Part shown: piece after piece, positions 50,768-60,494 of the stretch
How positions within the stretch are numbered: position 1 is the stretch's first letter
Layout of the letters: the number at the start of each line of letters is the position of its first letter
NCBI RefSeq assembly: GCF_000332975.1
Contig: NZ_BANR01000023.1
Coordinates: 1 to 64,000 of the forward strand
Reading direction: 5' to 3'
Length of the DNA stretch: 64,000 bases
DNA from: Gordonia aichiensis NBRC 108223
Lineage (GTDB): Bacteria; Actinomycetota; Actinomycetes; Mycobacteriales; Mycobacteriaceae
Notes under the pieces: generated by a model
The model's input: only the letters and a program-made list of their open reading frames with translations
Database searches by the model: none
Told to the model about the DNA's origin: nothing
Position numbers and translations under genes: made by a program

Positions 50768-53275
50768 TCACAGGTCGCCGGGCAGTTTGTCGCGGCGGAT
50801 TCCGCGCCAGCTCGGGTGGCGGAGATGGCCGGTGCTGGTCCAGTCCATGAAACGCACCTCGCCGACGATCTTCGGCAGCACCCAGATGGCTGTCGAGGCA
50901 ACGGGGCGGTCGAGTTTCTCCAGGAACGGACTGCGGGAGATCACGAGCGGCTTGAGTTCTGCTGCGAGGGTCGTCAACGACGCCTCCGTGAATCCGGTGC
51001 CCACCCTGCCGACATAACGCAATCCGGTGTCCTCCGGCAATCCCACGAGCAGAGAGCCGATGGTTCCTTCGCGGTTACCGCGTCCGAGGCGATAGCCGCC
51101 GACCACCACTTCGATGTCGCTCCAGTTCTTCTGCTTGCGCCACAGGCTGCTTCGTCGACCCTGCTGGTACGTCGACGTCCTGCGCTTGGCGACGACCCCC
51201 TCGAGTCCGTGATCGCGGCTGTAGGTCACGGCAGCCGACCCGGGGCCGGGCAACAGCGGTGGGATCTCCACGTTCGCGGACTCTGCGAACGCGGGGGCGA
51301 GGGCCTCCAGCAGTTGTCGGCGCTCCGACCACGGCTTACGCAGCAACGATGTGCCGTTGAGGTAGAGGATGTCGAAGAGGTACAGCTTGAGCGCGTACTT
51401 CTCGTCGGTGTTGTTGCGTGAGGCCAGCAGCGTGAAATTCGTGTGCCCACCGGAGTCGATGGCGACGACCTCGCCGTCGAGTACCACGTCGATCAGGCCG
51501 AGCTCGTCGGCGGCAGAGCGTAATTCCGGAAAGTCGGCGGTCATGTCGATACCCGAGCGAGAGGTGAGGCGGTAGTCGCCGTCGACCGACCGCAGCAGGA
51601 TTCGATACCCGTCCCACTTGCCCTCGAATGCCCAGTCCCGGCCGTCGAGGCCCTCGACGGATTCGTCTGTTGCGAGCATCGGGCGCGGATGCGTGAGGCT
51701 ATCGGGAAGGATCGGTCGGGGCTCGTCGCTCATCAGATGTGCGAGCCAGTTTGTGTCGCCGGTCTTGATGAGCGCGTAGCGTCCCTGGATGCGGTCGCCG
51801 TGGAGGCGGACGATGATCTCCTTCTCGCGCCACTTCTCGGTCTCGTAGGTTCCGCGATCCCAGATCTCCACGTGTCCTGCGCCGTACTCCCCGCCGGGGA
51901 TGTCGCCGGAGAAGTCGGCGTAGTCGAGGGGATGGTCCTCGGTGTGCACCGCCAATCGATTCTGATCGGGGTCGGTCGGCAGGTTCTTCGGCACGGCCCA
52001 CGAGACGAGCACACCGTCACGTTCGAGTCGGAAGTCGTAGTGCAGCCGCCGCGCGTGATGCTCCTGGATCACGAAGATCGGGTCGGTCGACGCCGCGCCA
52101 GCAGCCTCGTCGCTGGTGGCCGTGTCGTCGGTGGACCGCGCGCGACGTCGACGATGCTCGTCGTCGCCGAAGGGCTCGGGGGTTTTCGACGCATCGCGCT
52201 TGGCTCGGTAGGTGCTGAGGTCGACGACCGGGCGCGGCGCTGCTTCCTCGCGTGATTCTCCGGTGCCGTCGGCGCTTTCGGCGGTGTCCCCGGTGGTGTG
52301 TTCCTCGGTGGTATGTCTCTCTCCGGTGTGTTTCTCGGGGCCGTACGGATCGTCGAGGCCGGCGAGCAGATCGCCGTCGGCGGCGCGCTCGAGAACCTCG
52401 GCGAAGTGCAGTTGCGTCAGACCGGGAGTGCCGAGCTCTTCCCACGTCCGAGGTGCGGCGACCCAGGGTTCGTTGCGACCGCGCATCGAGTAGGGCGCCA
52501 GCGTCGTCTTCGACGCGCTGTTCTGGCTCCAGTCCACGAAGACACGGCCGCTGCGTTCGGATTTCGCCATCGTGGCGGTGATCGTCGAGGGGTGTGCTGC
52601 AGCCAATGACGTCGCGATCTCGCGTGCGACCGAGCGCGCGGAATCCGGTGAGACGGGTCTTTCGAAGCGGGCATAGACGTGAATCCCCTTGCCGCCGCTG
52701 GTGACGGGGTACGACGTCAGACCGGCGCCGTCGAGGATGTCGTGCATCATCAGTGCCACTTCGGCGCACGCATCGAGTGACACATCCGGGCCCGGGTCGA
52801 GGTCGAGGACGAGGCGGTTTGCTCGGATCTCGCCAAGTCCTTTGGGGCCGAGTACATGTGGGCTGTCCTTCGCTGTGGACGTGGGCGATTCACCAGCGTC
52901 GGGAGGGGGAACGAGCCACTGAGGTGTATGGAGCTCGAGCGCTGCCATCTGTGCCAGCCACACGAGAACCGCTGCAGAATCGGCCATCGCATAGGTGATG
53001 GTGCGGCCGCTGTGGGCCACGCCGACACGCGGAATCCACTCGGGAACCCCGTTGGGCAGATCCTTTTCGAAAAAGGGAGTCGATTCGACGCCGTTGGGCC
53101 AGCGCTTACGCGTGATCAGTCTGCCGCGCAGATGGGGCAGCATGACGCCAGCGATCCGCGTGTAGTAATCGACGACGTCGACCTTGCGGGTTCCGGTTGC
53201 CGGGTACAGTACTTTGCCCAGGTTGGTGAGGGCGATCGTATGACCGTCGATCTCCAAGGTCTGAGCGGGTGTCAT
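50768..53275 (-). CDS. ligD: Multifunctional NHEJ DNA ligase LigD (Pol-PE-Lig)
   Basis: 835 aa from ATG 53275 (53284 possible). Domain order is as in mycobacteria. The primase-type polymerase (1-295; LVLDLDPGPD with metal ligands, TSGGKGIHVYARF) comes first, then an acidic linker (~310-385). The 3'-phosphoesterase (~390-550; HHARRLHYDFRLERDGVLVSW) and ATP-dependent ligase (~560-835; adenylation Lys in EGKWDGYR, LDGEVVAID, EGVVAKRR) follow. It repairs double-strand breaks with Ku, encoded divergently 59 bases away. Confidence 0.95.
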   Translation of the reverse strand: MTPAQTLEIDGHTIALTNLGKVLYPATGTRKVDVVDYYTRIAGVMLPHLRGRLITRKRWPNGVESTPFFEKDLPNGVPEWIPRVGVAHSGRTITYAMADSAAVLVWLAQMAALELHTPQWLVPPPDAGESPTSTAKDSPHVLGPKGLGEIRANRLVLDLDPGPDVSLDACAEVALMMHDILDGAGLTSYPVTSGGKGIHVYARFERPVSPDSARSVAREIATSLAAAHPSTITATMAKSERSGRVFVDWSQNSASKTTLAPYSMRGRNEPWVAAPRTWEELGTPGLTQLHFAEVLERAADGDLLAGLDDPYGPEKHTGERHTTEEHTTGDTAESADGTGESREEAAPRPVVDLSTYRAKRDASKTPEPFGDDEHRRRRARSTDDTATSDEAAGAASTDPIFVIQEHHARRLHYDFRLERDGVLVSWAVPKNLPTDPDQNRLAVHTEDHPLDYADFSGDIPGGEYGAGHVEIWDRGTYETEKWREKEIIVRLHGDRIQGRYALIKTGDTNWLAHLMSDEPRPILPDSLTHPRPMLATDESVEGLDGRDWAFEGKWDGYRILLRSVDGDYRLTSRSGIDMTADFPELRSAADELGLIDVVLDGEVVAIDSGGHTNFTLLASRNNTDEKYALKLYLFDILYLNGTSLLRKPWSERRQLLEALAPAFAESANVEIPPLLPGPGSAAVTYSRDHGLEGVVAKRRTSTYQQGRRSSLWRKQKNWSDIEVVVGGYRLGRGNREGTIGSLLVGLPEDTGLRYVGRVGTGFTEASLTTLAAELKPLVISRSPFLEKLDRPVASTAIWVLPKIVGEVRFMDWTSTGHLRHPSWRGIRRDKLPGDL

Positions 53276-53334
53276 GGGTTCCATTGTGCCCACGCGAGCA
53301 CCGCGACGACGTGACCGATGGCACAATGGTGCGC

Positions 53335-54309
53335 ATGCGCTCTATCTGGAAGGGCGATCTCAGCTTTGGCCTGGTCAACGTGCCCGTCAAGGTGTATTCG
53401 GCGACGGAGAGCCACGATCGCAAGTCGTATCAGGTGGATTCGTCCGACGGTGCTCGTATCCGTTACCGCAGGGTGCGGGAGGGAACCGACACCGAAGTCG
53501 ACTATTCCGATATCGCCAACGCCTACGAAACCGACAGCGGCGATTCGGTGATCTTGACGAAAGAAGACCTCGCGTCGCTGCCGGTGCAGAAGAGTCCGGA
53601 GATCTCGATCGTCGAATTCGTTCCTGTCGATCAGGTCGATCCGATCTACTTCGACAAGCCGTACTACCTGGAGCCGTCGTCGAAATCTCCGAAGGCCTAC
53701 GTACTTCTTGCCAAGGCGTTGCAGGAGACCGATCGGCTCGCGATCGCGTCGTTCACATTGCGCAATCGGACACGCATGGCCGCGCTACGGGTCATCGAAC
53801 CCGGGGTGATGACCCTGCAGACGCTGCTCTGGCCCGACGAGGTGCGCAAACCCGACTTCGACTTCCTCGGCGAGGACGTGCAGATCCGCGATCAGGAACT
53901 GAAGATGGCGTCGTCACTGATCGACTCGATGGCGACCGACTACGACCCGGACGAGTTCTCCGACACCTATCAGGACGAGCTGTCGAAGTTGATCGAGGCC
54001 AAAGCCGAAGGCGGCGAGGCATTCCCGGAGGCGGAGGAGAAAGAGACTGTCGACGAGGACTCCGAGGTCGCGGATCTGCTTGCCGCTCTGCGCGCTTCGG
54101 TGAAGGACAGCTCCACGGCGAAAGACAGCGCTTCGGAGAACAGCAGCGCTACTCCCCGGAAGGCGCCCGCGAAGAAGACGGCTGCGAAGAAGGAGCCGGC
54201 CAAGAAGACTGCAGCCAAGAAGACCGCGACCAAGAAGACCACAGCCGAGAAGACCACAGCCGAGAAGACCACAGCCAAGAAGACGACACGAAAGCGAGCG
54301 GCGAGTTGA
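53335..54309 (+). CDS. ku: Ku DNA end-binding protein
   Basis: 324 aa from ATG 53335 (MRSIWKGDLSFGLVNVPVKV). Bacterial Ku core ends near residue 255 (ALRVIEPGVMTLQTLLWPDE, ELKMASSLIDSMATDYDP), followed by a Lys/Ala/Thr-rich tail of ~60 residues. Part of the tail is encoded by 15-bp tandem repeats (ACCACAGCCGAGAAG). It threads onto DNA ends and recruits LigD. Basic tails in mycobacterial Ku promote DNA bridging. The stop overlaps the next gene's TTG start. Confidence 0.95.
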   Translation: MRSIWKGDLSFGLVNVPVKVYSATESHDRKSYQVDSSDGARIRYRRVREGTDTEVDYSDIANAYETDSGDSVILTKEDLASLPVQKSPEISIVEFVPVDQVDPIYFDKPYYLEPSSKSPKAYVLLAKALQETDRLAIASFTLRNRTRMAALRVIEPGVMTLQTLLWPDEVRKPDFDFLGEDVQIRDQELKMASSLIDSMATDYDPDEFSDTYQDELSKLIEAKAEGGEAFPEAEEKETVDEDSEVADLLAALRASVKDSSTAKDSASENSSATPRKAPAKKTAAKKEPAKKTAAKKTATKKTTAEKTTAEKTTAKKTTRKRAAS

Positions 54310-55829
54310 GCGATCCGAGCACACCCGACTCGAGCACACCTGACTCGAGCACAACTGACGGAGTTCTCGATCTGCTCATCGTCGGTGCGGGATTGTCGGG
54401 GATCGACGCCGCCTACCGCGTCACCGAACGCAACCCCGGTCTGCGCTATCGGATCGTCGAGCAGCGTGAACGCATCGGAGGTACCTGGGACCTGTTCCGC
54501 TATCCGGGCGTGCGCTCCGACTCGGACATCTTCACGTTGAGCTTTCCGTTCCGCCCGTGGCAGGGGAGCAAGACCATGGCGTCGGGTGCGGAGATCCGTG
54601 ACTATCTCGAAGACACGGCCCGCGAGACGGGTGTGCTCGACCAGATCGACTTCGGCGTCACCGTCACCGCTGCCGACTTCGACACCGCGTCGGACACCTG
54701 GACCGTGACCACCCGCGTGGGTGACGACACACGCACCTACACAACCCGATTCCTCTACCTGTGCACCGGCTATTACCGATACGACGAGGCCTACACCCCC
54801 GACTTCGCCGGCGCCGAAGACTTCTCCGGGACCATCGTGCACCCCCAGTTCTGGCCGGAGGATCTCGACTACACGGGCAAGAACGTCGTCGTGATCGGTA
54901 GCGGTGCAACGGCTGTCACCCTGATCCCGAGCATGGTCGATCGCGCGGGTCAGGTGACGATGCTGCAGCGTTCGCCGACGTACCTGTTCCCGGTGGGCTG
55001 GCAGGAACCGACGACACCGTGGATCCAGCGACTGTTGCCCAAGCAGTGGGCGCACGACGTGATCCGCTATCGCAATGCGCTCGTCACGCTGTCGATCTAT
55101 CTCTTCGCACGCCGATTTCCGCGAGCGTCGCGAAAGCTGCTGCGGCAGATCGCGATACGAAACCTACCGAAGGGCTACGACGTCGACACGCACTTCCGCC
55201 CTCGGTACGAGCCATGGGACGAGCGGTTGTGCATCATCCCCGACGCCGACTTCTACAAGGCGCTCGGCACCGGGCACGCCCAGGTGGTGACCGACCAGAT
55301 CGACCGGTTCACACCCGACGGGATCAAGCTGGTGTCGGGCACCGAACTACCCGCCGACATCATCGTCACCGCAACCGGACTCGAACTGCTCGCGTTCGGC
55401 GGGGCGCAGCTGTCGATCGACGGCGTCGAGTTCAAACCACATGAGAAGTTCGCGTATCGCGGTTACATGCTCAGCGACGTCCCGAACCTGGCGTGGTCGA
55501 TCGGGTACACCAACGCGTCGTGGACGTTGCGCGTCGATCTGACCAGCAAGGCCGTCGGCGATCTCATCGCCTACATGCGGGCACACGGATACACGTCGGC
55601 AGCGCCGACGATCGGCTCGGCAACCCTGCCGGAACACATGTTGTTCGCACTGGACTCGGGCTATGTCCGCCGCGGAGCCGTCGCGCTGCCCAAGTCGTCG
55701 AATCAGGCGCCCTGGCAGGTGCGGCACAACCTGGTGCTCGACGCCATCGACTCTCGTCGCTATGAGGTGACCGAGGCGATGGAGTTTCACACCGTCGCGG
55801 ACCCGGCGCAGACGAAAACCGCTGGCTGA
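54306..55829 (+). CDS. Baeyer-Villiger-type flavin monooxygenase (EthA-like)
   Basis: 507 aa, read from TTG 54306 overlapping the ku stop (TTGA). The first ~15 codons are three copies of a 15-bp repeat (ACTCGAGCACACCTG-like), so the true start may lie within them. FAD motif LLIVGAGLSGIDAAY, NADPH motif VVVIGSGATAV, and the BVMO fingerprint FSGTIVHPQFWP (FxGxxxHxxxWP) exactly. It inserts oxygen into ketones or oxidises sulfur compounds, as EthA does with thioamide prodrugs. Operon-like with ku but without obvious functional link. Confidence 0.9.
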   Translation: MSDPSTPDSSTPDSSTTDGVLDLLIVGAGLSGIDAAYRVTERNPGLRYRIVEQRERIGGTWDLFRYPGVRSDSDIFTLSFPFRPWQGSKTMASGAEIRDYLEDTARETGVLDQIDFGVTVTAADFDTASDTWTVTTRVGDDTRTYTTRFLYLCTGYYRYDEAYTPDFAGAEDFSGTIVHPQFWPEDLDYTGKNVVVIGSGATAVTLIPSMVDRAGQVTMLQRSPTYLFPVGWQEPTTPWIQRLLPKQWAHDVIRYRNALVTLSIYLFARRFPRASRKLLRQIAIRNLPKGYDVDTHFRPRYEPWDERLCIIPDADFYKALGTGHAQVVTDQIDRFTPDGIKLVSGTELPADIIVTATGLELLAFGGAQLSIDGVEFKPHEKFAYRGYMLSDVPNLAWSIGYTNASWTLRVDLTSKAVGDLIAYMRAHGYTSAAPTIGSATLPEHMLFALDSGYVRRGAVALPKSSNQAPWQVRHNLVLDAIDSRRYEVTEAMEFHTVADPAQTKTAG

Positions 55830-55858
55830 CACGCCGCAGAAGGCGGCATCATCGTGGG

Positions 55859-57157
55859 GTGAGTTCCACGATCGTCGAGTCGAAGCTGCCGCGCGCTCTG
55901 CGTCCGCTGGCCGGTGCGCAGTTCCGGCGGCTGGTCATCGGGCTGATACTCGCATTGTTCTCCGACGGGGTCTGGGCCATCGCACTGGTGTGGCAGATCA
56001 TCGCACTGGGCGGCGGCCCCACTCAGGTCGCGTGGGCCTCAGGTGTGTCGGCGGTCGGCATGGTGGTCTCGACCCTCGCGGGTGGAGTTCTCGCCGACCG
56101 GGTGTCACAGCGGTCGATCATCGTGTCGCTCGAGGTCGTCAAGATGCTGGTGTTCGGGGCCGTCGGCGTGCTGTCGATGCTCGGTCTGCTCACCTTGCCC
56201 ATGGTGGTGCTCGCAGCTCTGCTCGGCGGCATCACCACCGGTATGTACTACCCGGCGTATTCCGCACTGTTGCCGCGCATCGTCTCGGCGTCGGAGTTGC
56301 AGGCAGCCAACGGAATCGAGGGATTCGCCCGTCCCGTCGTCTTCCAGGCGATCGGGCCGATGGTGGCGGGCCTGATCGTGTCTGCCGCTGCCCCCGGGCC
56401 CGCGGTTGTGGTGGCTGCTCTTGCGAGTATCGGTGCGGGGGTGTGCTATCTCGCGATGAAGCCGCTTCCGCAACATCGAGAGGCACTGCGGGGCAACCCC
56501 ATTCGAGCGGTCGTCACCGATCTCGCGGAGGGGTTCGGCTACGTCCTGCGCACGCCATGGCTGTGGGCGACCTTGTTCTTCGCGACGCTGTTGGTACTGG
56601 CGACCATGGGTCCGATCGAGGTACTCGTGCCATTCGCATTGCGTGAGCGCGTGCACGGCGGTGCCGGCGACCACGCTCTCGTGCTCGCCGCGTACGGGGC
56701 GGGGGCGGCGATCGGATCGGCGTACTTCGCGTCGATACGGATGCCGCGGCGCTACCTCACCGTCATGTTCGTCATCTGGGGGCTGTCGAGTCTGGCGTTG
56801 GTCGTGATGGGCGTCGCCGAACACACGTGGCTGTTCATCGTCGCCGGTGCGCTTCTGGGGTTCGGGTTCGACGCCCCATCGGTGCTCTGGGGCACTCTCC
56901 TGCAGCGCCGGGTACCCCCAGAACTACTAGGTCGGGTCGCGAGCCTCGACTTCTTCGTCGCCGTCGTCCTGATGCCCGTGTCGATGGCGATCGCTGCTCC
57001 GTTGAGCAACGTGATCGGACTGACCGCGGTGTTCGTGATCGGTGGCATCCTGCCCGTGCCCGTGGCCATCGCGTTCTACGTCGCGGCCCGACTCTGGCGC
57101 GACGAGATCGAGCATCCGCTCGACGATGCCGTGGTGGTGAAACCGGCCGCCGCCTAG
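55859..57157 (+). CDS. MFS transporter, DHA3-type exporter
   Basis: 432 aa from GTG 55859. About twelve membrane helices. The loop-2 motif is GGVLADRVSQR, and the start (FRRLVIGLILALFSDGVWAI) and C-terminal half (LGRVASLDFFVAVVLMPVSMAI) resemble macrolide/tetracycline-type DHA3 exporters. Substrate unknown. 29 bases after the monooxygenase stop. Confidence 0.88.
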   Translation: MSSTIVESKLPRALRPLAGAQFRRLVIGLILALFSDGVWAIALVWQIIALGGGPTQVAWASGVSAVGMVVSTLAGGVLADRVSQRSIIVSLEVVKMLVFGAVGVLSMLGLLTLPMVVLAALLGGITTGMYYPAYSALLPRIVSASELQAANGIEGFARPVVFQAIGPMVAGLIVSAAAPGPAVVVAALASIGAGVCYLAMKPLPQHREALRGNPIRAVVTDLAEGFGYVLRTPWLWATLFFATLLVLATMGPIEVLVPFALRERVHGGAGDHALVLAAYGAGAAIGSAYFASIRMPRRYLTVMFVIWGLSSLALVVMGVAEHTWLFIVAGALLGFGFDAPSVLWGTLLQRRVPPELLGRVASLDFFVAVVLMPVSMAIAAPLSNVIGLTAVFVIGGILPVPVAIAFYVAARLWRDEIEHPLDDAVVVKPAAA

Positions 57158-57170
57158 CGATGTGGTGACA

Positions 57171-57926
57171 ATGGTCGACATGCGCGAGATCGTGACCCTG
57201 GCAGGCGTTGCCACCTGGCGGACACCCGTGATCGCCTGGCAGGGACTCCGCGCACAGCGGGGTGTCGCGCGGTTGCCGCAGGCCGACGGCGATGTCGGCA
57301 CTGTCGGAGACCCCTCCGATCCGAGCTGTCTTCGCCTAGTCGTCCTCGGCGACAGCCTCGCAGGTGGCGTCGGTGTAGGGCATCATCTCGACACCCTCGC
57401 GGGCGGTGTCGCCACGCGGCTCGCGGCTGGCCGACACGTGCCGGTGCAGTGGCTGGTGGCGGCGCGGACCGGTTTCACCGCGGGCCAGGCGCTCACGCTG
57501 ATCGACGACGCAGCGCTGGCGCATGCCGATGTGGTGATCATCTCGGTGGGTGCCAACGACGTGAAGAACATGCACACTGCACGCCGATGGCGCGACGATC
57601 TGACAGCTCTGCTCGCCGCAGTCTGCGCAGAATCGAGCCGCGCTGAGATCGTCCTGCTGCCCGTGCCGATGTTGCAGATGTGCCCGGCATTGCCCGGTGC
57701 GCTCGCGCGGGTGCTGGGTGCACGTGCCGCCGCGTTCGATGAGGTCGCCGACGGCGTGGTCGCCCGATTCCCGCGAGTCCGCAGGTTCACCCGCTTCGCC
57801 CCTCCGGGCGACGACCTGTTCGCCGCCGACGGATTCCATCCCTCGGCGGCGTTTCACGCGATCTACGCCGAGCAGATCTGCGCCGCACTGAAGCCCCCGC
57901 GCGACGGCTCGTCCACGCTCCGCTGA
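57171..57926 (+). CDS. SGNH/GDSL hydrolase
   Basis: 251 aa from ATG 57171 (GTG 57162/57165 possible). Block I VVLGDSLAGG (nucleophile Ser), block II Gly in ARTGFTAG, block III SVGANDVKN and block V DGFHPS with the Asp-His pair. There is no clear cleavable signal peptide, so probably cytosolic or weakly membrane-associated. Lipase/esterase-type activity; substrate unknown. Confidence 0.87.
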   Translation: MVDMREIVTLAGVATWRTPVIAWQGLRAQRGVARLPQADGDVGTVGDPSDPSCLRLVVLGDSLAGGVGVGHHLDTLAGGVATRLAAGRHVPVQWLVAARTGFTAGQALTLIDDAALAHADVVIISVGANDVKNMHTARRWRDDLTALLAAVCAESSRAEIVLLPVPMLQMCPALPGALARVLGARAAAFDEVADGVVARFPRVRRFTRFAPPGDDLFAADGFHPSAAFHAIYAEQICAALKPPRDGSSTLR

Positions 57927-57972
57927 CCCGGCTTAGGCAGCAGGCCCGGATGACTGGGTCCGCAGACACTGA

Positions 57973-58020
57973 GATGTTCTCAGCGGGGGATGTTCTCAGA
58001 AGGGGATGTTCTCAGAAGGG
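57973..58020. repeat. Three 16-bp tandem repeats spanning the SLC13 gene stop codon
   Basis: GATGTTCTCAGCGGGG, GATGTTCTCAGAAGGG, GATGTTCTCAGAAGGG. On the minus strand each unit contains TGA, and the one at 58012-58014 is the actual stop of the permease gene. Confidence 0.85.
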
Positions 58021-59574
58021 CCAGACCAGCGGCACCATGAAGACCGCCACGGCACCGAAGAGCGCGATGCACGGAAGTCCGAGCCTCCAGTAGTCGCCGA
58101 AGCGATAACCACCGGGGCCCTGAACCATCAGATTGCCCGCGGTCGCAACGGGAGTGAGGAACGAGGCGGCCCCCGACACCGTGATGGCCATCATCATCGG
58201 CAGCACCGAGATATCGGCCGTGTGGGACACGGTCACCGCGATCGGCGCCACCACCAGCACGGTCGCGAGGTTGCTGATGAACTGCCCCAACACCAGGACA
58301 GTGATCACGATCGCGGCCAGCAGCAGCAGCGGGCTGCCTCCGCCGAGCGTGTCGACCATCCACGTCGAGATCCGCTGCGCCAAACCACTCGTCTGGATCG
58401 CGATCGACATCGGCACCATCCCGCCGACCACGATCAGGGTCTGCAGCGAGATCGAGCGCTCTGCCTGCGGCACCGTGATCACGTTCATCGCCACGAGTGC
58501 CGCCGCCGCACACAGGACGACGATGGCCGGGGGTGCCACGTCGAGTGCCAGGGACACGCACATGATCACCAGCACGGCCGACGAGATCCACGCGCGGGCT
58601 CCGAGGTGCCCCGTCTGCCTTCGAATCAGATCCGGCTCGTTGACGCTGAGGATTCCACCCCCGGTCACCTTGGTCTGCAGGTCATCCCACGTTCCGTGTA
58701 GCAGGAGGACGTCACCGACCTCGAGGTGTGCGTGGTCGAGCAGCTTGCCGTTGCGGTGCACGGCGGTGATGATCAGGTCGCCGTCCTCGGTGAACATGCC
58801 CGGATACACCTCGTCGCCGAGGAACGGTGACCGGGGAGGGATGACCACCTCGATCATGCCGCTGTCCTTGTCGACGTCGTGGTCCGACCCGGACAGCTGG
58901 TACTCGGCTGCGATCGTCTGTGCGTAGCGACTCAGATCGTGGGTGGCATTGGCAGGCCACCGCTCGGGGAGCAGGCGTGGACCCAGAGTCACACAGATCA
59001 GCACGACGCCCGCCAACAGGGGTACACCGACGATCGCGAACTCGAAGAATCCGAATGCCCGCGCTCCGTTCCCCTCGGCCAACTCCGAGACCAGCACGTT
59101 GATAGGGGTACCGAGCAGCGTCAGCATCGACCCGGCGTGCGCCGCGAAGGCGAGCGGGATCAGCATGCGTGAGGGTGCCTGTCCGATGCGCGCGGCGAGA
59201 AGCACCGCCACCGGGATCAGTGCGGCAACTGCGCCGTTCGGGGTGATGAACGCTGCGAGCAGAGCGGAGAGCACCATGACGGCACTCATGATCGCCGCGG
59301 GTTTCTGACCCACCCAGCGGGTCATCACAGCGCCTGCCCACGCGGTCACCCCGGAGGCGTCGAGCGCCTCACTGACAACGAACAGTCCGGCGAGATAGAT
59401 GACGAGCGGGTCGCCGAAACCTGAAATCGCTTCGCCGAAGTCGACGACGCCGGTGGCGAACAATGCGATCGTCACGCCGAGCGCGACGATCGCGGGTGAC
59501 ACCCTGTTCCAGATGAACACGACGATCGCCACGAGCAGGATGACGACGGTGGCGACTTCTGGGTTCAGCGTCAT
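58012..59574 (-). CDS. SLC13-family permease with TrkA-C-like domain
   Basis: 520 aa. Two halves of membrane helices (about 5-205 and 325-520) with the repeated signature FITPNGAVAALIPVAV and ISNLATVLVVAPIAV. A soluble loop (~225-315; MIEVVIPPRSPFLGDEV, then VGDVLLLHGTWDDL) has the RCK_C pattern. Fits divalent-anion/Na+ symporters (sulfate, dicarboxylates) or ArsB/NhaD-like carriers. The ion is not determinable. Confidence 0.88.
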   Translation of the reverse strand: MTLNPEVATVVILLVAIVVFIWNRVSPAIVALGVTIALFATGVVDFGEAISGFGDPLVIYLAGLFVVSEALDASGVTAWAGAVMTRWVGQKPAAIMSAVMVLSALLAAFITPNGAVAALIPVAVLLAARIGQAPSRMLIPLAFAAHAGSMLTLLGTPINVLVSELAEGNGARAFGFFEFAIVGVPLLAGVVLICVTLGPRLLPERWPANATHDLSRYAQTIAAEYQLSGSDHDVDKDSGMIEVVIPPRSPFLGDEVYPGMFTEDGDLIITAVHRNGKLLDHAHLEVGDVLLLHGTWDDLQTKVTGGGILSVNEPDLIRRQTGHLGARAWISSAVLVIMCVSLALDVAPPAIVVLCAAAALVAMNVITVPQAERSISLQTLIVVGGMVPMSIAIQTSGLAQRISTWMVDTLGGGSPLLLLAAIVITVLVLGQFISNLATVLVVAPIAVTVSHTADISVLPMMMAITVSGAASFLTPVATAGNLMVQGPGGYRFGDYWRLGLPCIALFGAVAVFMVPLVWPF

Positions 59575-59626
59575 CGACGCGCACCTTCCTTGCTCTGTGT
59601 CGGACCGTCCGCGACCGTGGTGTGCA

Positions 59627-60298
59627 TCAGTCGAGGATTCCGATGCCCTGCCCGAAGAAGTAAGCGCTCAGCACGACGAGGACAACGATCGAGATCGTGG
59701 TCATGTTGTGGCTCAACCAGTCTCGGAATCGAGCGAGAGTCGGTGCCGCGCGCTCGCCGCCGAGGACTGCGAGGACGAGGGGAACGATGACCCCGGATGC
59801 GGCGACGAGTGCGAACACGAGAAGCCCGACGACGAGTTGTGCGGTGTCGAGGTCTGCCTCCCCGAGCCGCGCTCCCGCAGCGACTGCCAGGGGTATGTTC
59901 TTGATGACGATCACTCCCTGTGCGACGCCCATCGCCAGGGCGCCCCACACGCTGAGTCCGTCGAGTCGGTCGAGGATGCTCGGCTTCTCCTCGTCGCCCT
60001 CCTTCGGGCGCTTCCTCCAGGCGACCATCGCGAGGACGGCGAACAGCACCGCGATGACCAGCAAGAGGATGTCGACCCCGTCCGTGGTCGCCTCGGGCGC
60101 ATCATCGTCGGCGACGTCGACGATCGCCGCCGCGATCGCGGTGATCACCAGCAGCACGACGAACCAGCCGACACCGAACAGTGCTGTCTTGAGCCGTCCA
60201 CGACTGCCGAGCAGAAGCATGACCGCGGTCGCGAGCGCCACGGGACTGAGCGCCAAACCCACGGCCAACGGCAGCGTGTCTCCTATTGCTGACCACAT
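59627..60298 (-). CDS. GAP-family membrane protein (Sap-like lipid-addressing)
   Basis: 223 aa with six hydrophobic helices. The N-terminal PLAVGLALSPVALATAVMLL and the middle WGALAMGVAQGVIVIKNIPLA match the GAP (peptidoglycolipid-addressing) family, which includes mycobacterial Sap proteins needed for glycolipid export. An acidic/basic loop near 65-110 splits the two halves. It lies 52 bases upstream of the permease gene on the same strand. Confidence 0.82.
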   Translation of the reverse strand: MWSAIGDTLPLAVGLALSPVALATAVMLLLGSRGRLKTALFGVGWFVVLLVITAIAAAIVDVADDDAPEATTDGVDILLLVIAVLFAVLAMVAWRKRPKEGDEEKPSILDRLDGLSVWGALAMGVAQGVIVIKNIPLAVAAGARLGEADLDTAQLVVGLLVFALVAASGVIVPLVLAVLGGERAAPTLARFRDWLSHNMTTISIVVLVVLSAYFFGQGIGILD

Positions 60299-60372
60299 GC
60301 GTGGGCGCTCCTCTCCGGGTCGGACGGCCGATCAGTTGTACGGCACGACGATAGTGGCAAGGGCTAGGCTGC

Positions 60373-60420
60373 GTGCAGTGGCGCCTTCGGCGCTGTGTGC
60401 AGTGGCGTCTTCGACGCTGC
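60373..60420. repeat. 24-bp tandem duplication
   Basis: Two adjacent copies of GTGCAGTGGCG-y-CTTCG-r-CGCTG-y differing at three positions, in the gap between the divergent GAP-family and amidohydrolase genes. No other signal seen in this 196-base gap. Confidence 0.75.
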
Positions 60421-60494
60421 GCGCAGGTGATGCCTGCCTGCTGCGTCACAGCCTGCGGCGCAACCGAACTCCCGAGAGGATCCGAGTCACACCG

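Noticed and set aside
53274-55829. 851-residue single ORF joining ku region and monooxygenase
   Set aside because: Its first ~345 codons are out-of-frame ku. Only the part from ~54306 encodes the monooxygenase.
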